From contig CAUZBP010000007.1 in assembly GCA_963578105.1 (NCBI GenBank), positions 1 through 64,000 of the forward strand: 64,000 bases of DNA, written 5' to 3'. This DNA comes from GCA-2718815 sp963578105. GTDB taxonomy: Bacteria > Planctomycetota > Planctomycetia > Pirellulales > Pirellulaceae. Shown here piece after piece: positions 54,627 to 61,172 of the stretch. The notes under the pieces were generated by a model. That model saw nothing but the letters and a program-made list of their open reading frames with translations, searched no databases and was not told where the DNA came from. The stretch's first letter is position 1. Each line of letters starts with the position of its first letter. Both the position numbers and the translations under genes were made by a program.

Positions 54627-55514
54627 ATGATGGACAATTCAGACTGGACCATTGGCAACTTGCTAGCGTGGACAACCGGATATCTCGAGCGAAATGGGTC
54701 GGAATCACCACGACTGGATGCGGAGGTACTCCTGGCGGAAGCAAGTGGCTGTCGTCGGATTGAGTTATACACGACATTTCAAAATACTGCAGCGGAACCG
54801 ACACGTGTTGCCTATCGGGAGTTAGTTCGGCAGCGAGCCGCAGGTACTCCTGTAGCCTACCTGGTAGGTTACCGAGAATTTTATTCACACAACTTCCGTG
54901 TTACCCCTGACGTGCTCATTCCCAGGCCGGAAACGGAATTTGTGCTCGTCGCTTTACTCGACTTGGTAAAACAACACCAGCAGGACAACGGGCCGATTGA
55001 GATACTGGACGTAGGAACAGGCAGTGGAATCTTAGCCGTTTGCGCCGCACTACATGTTCCAGATTCTAAAATCACGGCCGTCGACGTGAGTCCTACAGCC
55101 CTGAAAATCGCTCGAGTCAACGTGGCGGATCATGGAGTCGAGGAAAGGATCAATCTGATCGAGGGAGACTTGTTTTCAGGCCTGAGGCCAGATTGCACGT
55201 TTGATTACATTATCAGTAATCCTCCTTACATTAGAGAGTCGGAGTGGGACATGTTAGCCCCAGACATCCGGGAACATGAACCCCGACAAGCATTGCTGGC
55301 GGGAAAACGAGGTACGGAATTGATACGCCGGTTGATCGACGAAGGCACCAGGCATCTCAAGCCACAGGGTTGGCTAATCACCGAAATCAGCCCCATGATT
55401 GCAGATGAAGTCTTGGCGATATTCGAAGAACACCCTGCGTTCGGTGCGCCTCGAACTGTCAAAGATCTAAGCCATCATCCCCGAGTTATTCTGTCTGCCA
55501 GGCAGGGATCGTAG
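54627..55514 (+). CDS. prmC: Release factor glutamine methyltransferase
   Basis: PrmC N5-methylates the GGQ glutamine of release factors using SAM. About 295 residues; GTG 54624, ATG 54627 and ATG 54630 are adjacent start options. The N-terminal helical domain (SPRLDAEVLLAEASGCRR) is followed by AGTPVAYLVGYREFYSHNF, VLIPRPETE, the SAM loop ILDVGTGSGILAVCAA and the catalytic SNPPYIRESEW (near residue 198). The set is complete. It lies directly after prfA, its substrate, on one transcript. Confidence 0.96.
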   Translation: MMDNSDWTIGNLLAWTTGYLERNGSESPRLDAEVLLAEASGCRRIELYTTFQNTAAEPTRVAYRELVRQRAAGTPVAYLVGYREFYSHNFRVTPDVLIPRPETEFVLVALLDLVKQHQQDNGPIEILDVGTGSGILAVCAALHVPDSKITAVDVSPTALKIARVNVADHGVEERINLIEGDLFSGLRPDCTFDYIISNPPYIRESEWDMLAPDIREHEPRQALLAGKRGTELIRRLIDEGTRHLKPQGWLITEISPMIADEVLAIFEEHPAFGAPRTVKDLSHHPRVILSARQGS

Positions 55515-55639
55515 CTCGTTAGGTGGCGGAACAAGGGCAGTACGACTTCAGTGGGCAGGTGGATTTTTTTTGCCGCCATACGGATCCTGTGGCCGGTTAT
55601 TTCATTGTGTTTGCTTGTCTCCCGTGGCAGTTCTGCTCG

Positions 55640-56863
55640 TCACCTCTCTTCGTAGATCGCTGATTCACAAGCCAAGCCATCCAACATTTTTTGCAAGTCG
55701 TCTCGAATACGGTCCATCAGAGGGTCCGTTTCAGCATCGCGATCACGTTGGGGACTGACTTCGATGGATTCGCCCACGTCGATAACCACTTTATAGGGCG
55801 GATGGGGAGTCACGATGTCCGTCAAGTCTTCCTCCAAATGTTCAACGGTTTCAAGAACCCTGTCGACGCTGGTGGGAGCTCGCAAATATTCCTCGGGGTA
55901 AAAAGATAGCTGCTGAACCAGATAAATGCTGGCCAACTGTTTCCAGCGCCGGCGATGTTCTTCTCGACTAAGTTCGTTACGCGTCATTTCAGGTACAATT
56001 ACCATCCGTAGTGATTTGATTCGAGAAACCACTCCTTCTTTTTCTTTGGTTCCACCAAACCACTCTTGTTCGATCGGATTCAAGAGACGATCGATCAGGG
56101 CGGACCGACGGTCCCTGAGACTACCCTTTTGTTCGGAACCAAAGTATTCAATTTCTTTGAGTGACAGCAAGGCACCTCCAATCCGCACAATCCGTTGAAT
56201 CAGGGGCAATTCGGTCGCCAACTGCCAGGTCAGACGTTCTTCGATGGAAGACAGGGTAGGCTCGACTGCCTCCAGCAAATCACCCTGATAAAAATATTTG
56301 ATGGCAACTGGATGGACAACTACTTTACCTGCAGCATGTGACTTCAGTCGTCTCTTGGCAGCAGTGCGGGCGATGAACGAAACGCCATCCAAAAAATGTT
56401 GTAGCTGGTCATTGATCCGGGTGGTCGCGCCTTCTGGGAAAATAATCAGCGGGCGTTCAGCTGTCTGTAAAATGCTGATCGCTGTATTGACCGCTTGTCT
56501 ATCTACTCCTTCTCGATTGACACTGAATCCCCCCATTTTCTGAATAGCAAAAGCACTGAAACGATCCTGATTATACAGATGCCAACTGGCCATGGCGTAA
56601 ACATGAGTTCGCAATTCACGCGCGGGGAACCCCATCACGATAGGATCTGAAGGACGGCTATGATTGGGGGTTAACAAGATGCCGTGGCCCGCAGCCAGCG
56701 ACGCTTCGAGCCGCTTCAGATTTCGACATTCATGTTGTACCACTCCGTGTGAGCGGCGGAGCCAACGGTCGATGAGTCGAAAAGTCTGGACGAAACTTGG
56801 CCACCAGTTGCCTCGATGAGGCGGAATAAATTTGTAAGGCTTCTCAATGACAATGTTCTGCAT
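55640..56863 (-). CDS. PlsC-type 1-acyl-glycerol-3-phosphate acyltransferase-like protein
   Basis: A 407-residue protein. The acyltransferase domain is residues about 40-260 with NHSRPSD (His68 and Asp73 of the HX4D motif) and FPEGATTRI (142-150, block III). A C-terminal region of about 150 residues (RNELSREEHRRRWKQLASIY, ... VEHLEEDLTDIVTPHPPYK) is absent from short PlsC proteins and is of unknown function. No clear TM helix is present. Expected role is acylation of a lysophosphatidate or other glycerophosphate. It is convergent with prmC and stands alone on its strand. Confidence 0.8.
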   Translation of the reverse strand: MQNIVIEKPYKFIPPHRGNWWPSFVQTFRLIDRWLRRSHGVVQHECRNLKRLEASLAAGHGILLTPNHSRPSDPIVMGFPARELRTHVYAMASWHLYNQDRFSAFAIQKMGGFSVNREGVDRQAVNTAISILQTAERPLIIFPEGATTRINDQLQHFLDGVSFIARTAAKRRLKSHAAGKVVVHPVAIKYFYQGDLLEAVEPTLSSIEERLTWQLATELPLIQRIVRIGGALLSLKEIEYFGSEQKGSLRDRRSALIDRLLNPIEQEWFGGTKEKEGVVSRIKSLRMVIVPEMTRNELSREEHRRRWKQLASIYLVQQLSFYPEEYLRAPTSVDRVLETVEHLEEDLTDIVTPHPPYKVVIDVGESIEVSPQRDRDAETDPLMDRIRDDLQKMLDGLACESAIYEER

Positions 56864-57017
56864 TTTAGGGGTCCTGATCCTGTCAACCGCTACGAATGCT
56901 TCATTTTAATTACAAGTTTTCAAGTTCCTTATCCTTCGGCTGACTCAAGTTGAATCCTCAACGACATTCCACCCGAATTCTTCCGTAGACACCATTCACC
57001 TCGCGGAGACAGAGAAC

Positions 57018-57962
57018 TTGACAACTAGACCGCGCAGGAAAGTCATTCGGGTGGTTCCACGCCAGCACGGCAATGAAGCTCAACGCTGGACAGAAGCTTT
57101 CGGCAATTATCTACTGAGTGAATGCCATCTGGCCCGGAACACCGTCGCTGCCTACGCTCGTGACCTACGCCGTTTTAGCAAGTGGCTGGGAAAACGACAA
57201 CTTGCCAACCTGACCATTCAGCAATTGTCGGAATACGCAGCTTGGCTACACGACCAGGAACTGGCAACCGCGAGTATTGCACGACACATCGTTTCGTTAA
57301 AGGTCTTTTTCCGCTATCTTCAACTTGAGGGAATTCTACAGCAGAATCTTGCTGAATTACTGGGTAGCCAAAAACTTTGGCAGCGGATACCCAGCGTGAT
57401 GTCTCCTCAAGATGTTCCCAAATTTCTGGCGGCCCCCAATGCGCAGGACCCGTTGCGACTCCGAGACCGGGCTACGCTGGAATTGCTCTATGCTACCGGT
57501 TGTCGTGCCTCGGAAATCTCGTCTCTCAAAGTCCGTGACGTACACCTGGACGAGCGTTACTGCCTTTGTCATGGCAAGGGCAACAAACAGCGACTCGTGC
57601 CGTTCGGAAAGCCAGCACGGGAAGCGGTACGGCGATATCTGAGAATCGAACGTCCAGCGTTGGTCGCCTCTGCCGGGACGCAACCTGCCTGGCTACTGTT
57701 GTCACGACGAGGCAAAAAATTGAGACGGGAAGCTATCTGGGAACTGGTCAAAAAATACGCGGCTCGCGTGGGTCCTTCTGATCCCATCAGCCCCCACACC
57801 TTGCGACACAGTTTCGCCACGCACCTGTTGTCAGGAGGAGCCGATCTGCGGCAAGTCCAAGAAATGCTCGGGCACGCAAGCATCGCCACTACTCAAATCT
57901 ATACTCATGTCGATCAGTCACGTCTGAAACACGTCCACCAGCAATTCCATCCGCGAGCTTAG
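57018..57962 (+). CDS. Tyrosine recombinase, XerC/XerD-like
   Basis: A 314-residue site-specific recombinase. The N-terminal core-binding SAM-like domain (residues about 22-110, FGNYLLSECHLARNTVAAYARDL) is followed by the catalytic domain with Arg163 (ATGCRASEIS), Lys187 region (CHGKGNKQRLVPFG), His260 and Arg263 (HTLRHSFATHLL), His286 (LGHASIATTQ) and nucleophile Tyr295 (IYTHV). Length and motifs fit XerC/XerD, which resolve chromosome dimers at dif; which of the two it is cannot be told. It starts with TTG 57018 preceded by GGAGA. No adjacent att-like repeats were seen, so a housekeeping role is more likely than an integrase. Confidence 0.92.
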   Translation: MTTRPRRKVIRVVPRQHGNEAQRWTEAFGNYLLSECHLARNTVAAYARDLRRFSKWLGKRQLANLTIQQLSEYAAWLHDQELATASIARHIVSLKVFFRYLQLEGILQQNLAELLGSQKLWQRIPSVMSPQDVPKFLAAPNAQDPLRLRDRATLELLYATGCRASEISSLKVRDVHLDERYCLCHGKGNKQRLVPFGKPAREAVRRYLRIERPALVASAGTQPAWLLLSRRGKKLRREAIWELVKKYAARVGPSDPISPHTLRHSFATHLLSGGADLRQVQEMLGHASIATTQIYTHVDQSRLKHVHQQFHPRA

Positions 57963-57965
57963 TCA

Positions 57966-57984
57966 TTCCCGGAGAGATCGGGAA
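57966..57984. terminator. Hairpin between convergent xer and exbD genes
   Basis: TTCCCG (57966-57971) and CGGGAA (57979-57984) form a perfect 6-bp stem with a 7-nt loop, immediately after the recombinase stop and before the end of the exbD locus. No T tract follows, so termination in either direction is only plausible. Confidence 0.4.
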
Positions 57985-58026
57985 GGAACTCGCCGTAAAT
58001 TTCTTCAGACATCCATCGGTTCCATT

Positions 58027-58530
58027 TCACCCGCTATCAGTCTGCTGAGCAGGTCGAGAGAAACTGATTTTCTCGATCAGCTTCACGATGTTGCCATCTT
58101 CCGAAATTTTTCCCGTTACGGCAGTGATCGCCTGAATGACATGTCGGTAGTGCAAGTCGAAGTCGCAAGTAAATTTAGCCTCCATGTCTTCTACACTGTT
58201 TTGAGCCCCCTGCGAACCAGCAAGCTGCAGCACCTCGGCATGAAGTTCGTCAAAAGGATCATCACTCTCCAACTTATGATCGTTGAAATAAACTCCAGAC
58301 AATTCCCCGGTTTGATAAGCGGTCAGTCGAACATCCAGTCTCAATATGGTGTCATCCACGGGTCCTTGATTTACATTCGAAAGCGGCATTTTGATGTTAA
58401 AATCACCTTCTAGTGTGACTATTTTGAACGACATCATGAAGAAGACAAGCAGTTGAAATACGATGTCGACCATCGGTGTCATCTGTAGTCCGGTATCTTC
58501 AGCGTCTGTCGCGCGATTGCGGATTTTCAT
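58027..58530 (-). CDS. exbD: ExbD/TolR-family biopolymer transport protein, second copy
   Basis: A 167-residue ExbD. A short cytoplasmic start is followed by the TM helix with the proton-relay Asp22 (MTPMVDIVFQLLVFFMMSFKI), then a periplasmic domain that is longer than in E. coli. It overlaps the first exbD by 4 nt (ATGA) and should form a complex with ExbB and the other ExbD. Ferric siderophore or other outer-membrane energisation is the usual role; no TonB or TonB-dependent receptor gene is in the window. Confidence 0.92.
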   Translation of the reverse strand: MKIRNRATDAEDTGLQMTPMVDIVFQLLVFFMMSFKIVTLEGDFNIKMPLSNVNQGPVDDTILRLDVRLTAYQTGELSGVYFNDHKLESDDPFDELHAEVLQLAGSQGAQNSVEDMEAKFTCDFDLHYRHVIQAITAVTGKISEDGNIVKLIEKISFSRPAQQTDSG

Positions 58531-58964
58531 AGCTGTTCCTGTTCGGCGCGCAGAGCAAATTTTTCAAAGCCCACTTCCTGGCATACCTCCACGAGTTTCT
58601 GTACAAGACCCGTTTTAGCGACTTTGTCGGCACGAATGATGACTGTCGCGTCCGCCGCAGACTTCTCTTGGTACTCCAGAAATTGCTTCTCACTGGTCAA
58701 TTTAGACTTCACATCATCGATCGTCCACTCTTCACCGCCGATGATGACCTGGCCGTCTTTGGTCAACTGAAGGGTAATCGGAATGTTTAGCGCGGTATCG
58801 GGTGGCTTGGCAAGAACGCTGGAGGGTAACTGAATGCGCTGGTCGGGGTCTGTATCTGTGAAGTTGATCAACACCATGAAAAACGCGATCAACTGAAAAG
58901 TCATGTCGATCATCGGTGTCAAATCGCCTTCATGGACTGTCGTCTTTTGATTCTTGATACGCAT
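58527..58964 (-). CDS. exbD: ExbD/TolR-family biopolymer transport protein, first copy
   Basis: A 145-residue ExbD with the TM segment MIDMTFQLIAFFMVLINFTD carrying Asp20, followed by the periplasmic domain (TLQLTKDGQVIIGGEEW ... TVIIRADKVAKTGLVQKLVEV), which fits the ExbD fold well. It starts 5 nt after the exbB stop and overlaps the second exbD by 4 nt, so all three are one operon. Two different ExbD subunits beside one ExbB suggest a hetero-oligomeric or dual-specificity motor. Confidence 0.93.
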   Translation of the reverse strand: MRIKNQKTTVHEGDLTPMIDMTFQLIAFFMVLINFTDTDPDQRIQLPSSVLAKPPDTALNIPITLQLTKDGQVIIGGEEWTIDDVKSKLTSEKQFLEYQEKSAADATVIIRADKVAKTGLVQKLVEVCQEVGFEKFALRAEQEQL

Positions 58965-58969
58965 GGGAC

Positions 58970-59842
58970 CTAGCCCCTCGGCTCATCGGATGTTTCAAAA
59001 CGACTCATCAATCCTTCACTCACGATGCCGACTTCAAGTACCAAGCGAGAGACGCGGTTGCGGAGAATGTTGTACGCTGCAATGGCCGGAATGGCGATCG
59101 CCAGACCAACTAATGTGGTGACCAGAGCCGTGGAAATACCGGCAGCCAGTTCGTAAGGCTTGGGCGTCACATCGGGGTGGTCCGCAATCACCTTGAACGA
59201 CAAGATCATACCCCACACCGTGCCAAACAGCCCCACCATCGGACTGATTGTACCGATCAAAGCGATATAACTCAGACGATGCTCTAACTTCATACTTTCC
59301 TCTTCCCCAACTTCCTGCATGGCTTCAATTGCCTGTTGATACCCGACGGAAACTTTGGCCAAGCCAGCAGCCAGCACCTGCCCCAGAAAGGATTCATCGG
59401 CCTTCGCCAGATCAAAGGCCTCCTGGTACTGCTTCTCGTTGAGGTGATTTTCAAATCCCTCGACTAATTGCAGTGGAACAACATTATCGCGCCGAGCCGT
59501 CAGAATGTTCATGATGAGCAGGGCTACCAGTGTGAACGAGAGTGCCAGAAACACCGGGAAAAACAGCCAACCCAAGGCGCTAAAGAACATTTCAAGCAAA
59601 CTTTGATCACCTGCCGGGGGCGTTGACGAGTCCGCCGCTTCCGCCGCTTCCGCCGCTTCCGCCGCTTCCGCCGCTTCCGCCGCTTCCGCCGCTTCCGCCG
59701 CTTCCGCTGAAGCGTCTTCCTGTGCGACGGCCACAAGAGGCGTCCCAAGCGTGTTCCAGGTGACAGTACCACTAAACGCCATCACGGGTACCATCGTACC
59801 CAGGCACAACAGCCAGAATCTATGGAGAAACCTAGAATGCAT
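58970..59842 (-). CDS. exbB: ExbB/TolQ-family proton-channel protein with Glu-Ala-Ala repeat
   Basis: From ATG 59842 the protein has 290 residues; an in-frame codon at 59941 is rejected because GGGGGCG precedes 59842 and a signal peptide starts there (LHRFWLLCLGTMVPVMAFSG). After it comes an acidic linker with eight Glu-Ala-Ala units, then three helices: FFPVFLALSFTLVALLIMNI, YIALIGTISPMVGLFGTVWG and ISTALVTTLVGLAIAIPAIA, with the ExbB signature around GTISPMVGLFGTVWGMI. The cleavable-type N-terminus with periplasmic extension is common in environmental ExbBs. It heads the exbB-exbD-exbD unit. Confidence 0.93.
   Translation of the reverse strand: MHSRFLHRFWLLCLGTMVPVMAFSGTVTWNTLGTPLVAVAQEDASAEAAEAAEAAEAAEAAEAAEAAEAADSSTPPAGDQSLLEMFFSALGWLFFPVFLALSFTLVALLIMNILTARRDNVVPLQLVEGFENHLNEKQYQEAFDLAKADESFLGQVLAAGLAKVSVGYQQAIEAMQEVGEEESMKLEHRLSYIALIGTISPMVGLFGTVWGMILSFKVIADHPDVTPKPYELAAGISTALVTTLVGLAIAIPAIAAYNILRNRVSRLVLEVGIVSEGLMSRFETSDEPRG
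59632..59703. repeat. 9-bp tandem repeat, eight perfect copies, inside exbB
   Basis: The unit ccgccgctt (plus strand) repeats eight times without error. On the coding strand it encodes eight Glu-Ala-Ala units in the periplasmic linker of ExbB. Because the period is three codons, copy-number changes would alter linker length without breaking the frame. Confidence 0.95.
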
Positions 59843-59995
59843 AATCGCCCCCACTGGGTCAGGAAATCTGTTGAATTCAACCCTTTGACGCCACCATCCC
59901 GACAGAGTGCCTCCCTCGGATGATTGCCGTCTCAAGAACATTTTCTACTGTCACTCTCTTTGCGCCGCCCGTAATAAGACATCTCGTGGAAACGG

Positions 59996-60037
59996 CCACC
60001 GCATTCTAATGCGGGTGGATCCTTGTGGTAAACCACA
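59996..60037. other. Two adjacent hairpins between the TPR gene and exbB
   Basis: CCACCGCATT (59996-60005) pairs with AATGCGGGTGG (60008-60018, one bulged G). TGTGGT (60024-60029) pairs with ACCACA (60032-60037). They lie in the 238-bp gap downstream of the TPR gene stop and upstream of exbB on the minus strand. A terminator, a processing site or a leader element for exbB would all fit; there is no T tract. Confidence 0.35.
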
Positions 60038-60080
60038 GCGAGGTACCCACCAACTCTTTTCAATCGAAAATCAGGATCGC

Positions 60081-61172
60081 TTACATTCGTTTAGCCCACA
60101 AGCTGTTGGAATACCGCTCTTTGAGCACATTTCTGGCTTGTCGGGCCCGATCGTGTTTATCTAACTGTTGCCAGAGCTTGGTCAATTGGTAAAGCGCTTC
60201 AGCGTGAGCATCGCCCTGACCCTGGTAAAGAAGGTCTGTCTGAAGGAAGGCAAGCAGGGCATATTTGATTTTTTTCTGCTTCAGAAAGCAGTTCCCCAAC
60301 GCATTGTATACCCGAGCGTTCAGTTCAATCTCATCAGGCTCCGCCTGTTTAATCACTTCTTTCGCCAATTCAATACCTCGCTCGGTTTCTCCCGTCTGGC
60401 TCCAGCAAGCCACCATACCAACTTGGGCCAGTGACTTCTGGCGCTCTCCAGCCACACCACCGATGTCAGAGTTGGCAACCTGCTCAAAATTTCGCAGAGC
60501 CTCCGAATGTTTTCCTTGTTGCAATTGAGCGGTCGCCCGCAGGGAAATCGCCTTCCATTGAAGGTTTTTCCATGGTGCCCTCGCGAGTTTTCCAAAAAAA
60601 CCTTCGGCAATTGAATACTTTCCCATAGCCAATGCCAATCGACCTAGCACGTCAAGTGCCTCGTAGTAGTGATAGTTATCCGGAGAAGTTTTCACAAAAC
60701 TAAACATCTTCGCCGCAACTTCCTTCGGATTCAAAGCACCGGCCAGGGCAAGTTGTGACCCCGCGAAGGCCTCGTAGAATTCCATATCCTGCTTGACATA
60801 AGCTGACTGGAGTTCTGTTTTCTCAAGTTTTCTCAGCTTCGTCAGGGCGGCATTGTAATTGCCGTTGGCAATGTCAAGACGTGCGCGTTTCAATTCGCTT
60901 GGCTCATTTCGAAAGGAGACATTTTTCAGCTCATTCACCGGTACCTTCAAATCACGTCCATTGGAACTGATGATGATTTCATTGGCACTCATGCTACGAA
61001 TCGTTCCGAGTGAAGGAGCATTTCCGATCGTCTGCACAAAGTCGCCACCGCCCTGGCCCCAGACCAAAGTCGGCATCAGCAGCAGCAACAACCAACTAAT
61101 ATTCCGGGGCAAATGAGTCACGTTCATCTCCTTCATAAATTCAACGATTCGGATCGCTTTTGAATGTATCAT
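60081..61172 (-). CDS. Exported TPR-repeat protein
   Basis: A protein of about 363 residues. I take ATG 61172, which forms an ATGA overlap with the stop of the upstream TPR gene; ATG 61136 or 61127 would also give a clean signal peptide (HLPRNISWLLLLLMPTLVWG). The mature part begins with a small beta region (GTIRSMSANEIIISSNGRDL) and continues with TPR-like helices (GNYNAALTKLRKLEKTELQ, GKHSEALRNFEQVANSDIG, ARVYNALGNCFLKQKKIKYALLAFLQTDLLY). It probably scaffolds protein contacts in the periplasm. Position between the large TPR gene and exbBDD suggests a shared envelope complex. Confidence 0.8.
   Translation of the reverse strand: MIHSKAIRIVEFMKEMNVTHLPRNISWLLLLLMPTLVWGQGGGDFVQTIGNAPSLGTIRSMSANEIIISSNGRDLKVPVNELKNVSFRNEPSELKRARLDIANGNYNAALTKLRKLEKTELQSAYVKQDMEFYEAFAGSQLALAGALNPKEVAAKMFSFVKTSPDNYHYYEALDVLGRLALAMGKYSIAEGFFGKLARAPWKNLQWKAISLRATAQLQQGKHSEALRNFEQVANSDIGGVAGERQKSLAQVGMVACWSQTGETERGIELAKEVIKQAEPDEIELNARVYNALGNCFLKQKKIKYALLAFLQTDLLYQGQGDAHAEALYQLTKLWQQLDKHDRARQARNVLKERYSNSLWAKRM

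Noticed and set aside
57018..57962. Integrase of a mobile island
   Set aside because: No flanking repeats, tRNA gene or cargo genes were found; motifs and length fit a housekeeping Xer recombinase.
59524..59772. Arg/Lys-repeat protein in another frame of exbB
   Set aside because: It is only the frame-shifted reading of the 9-bp repeat; exbB itself is certain.
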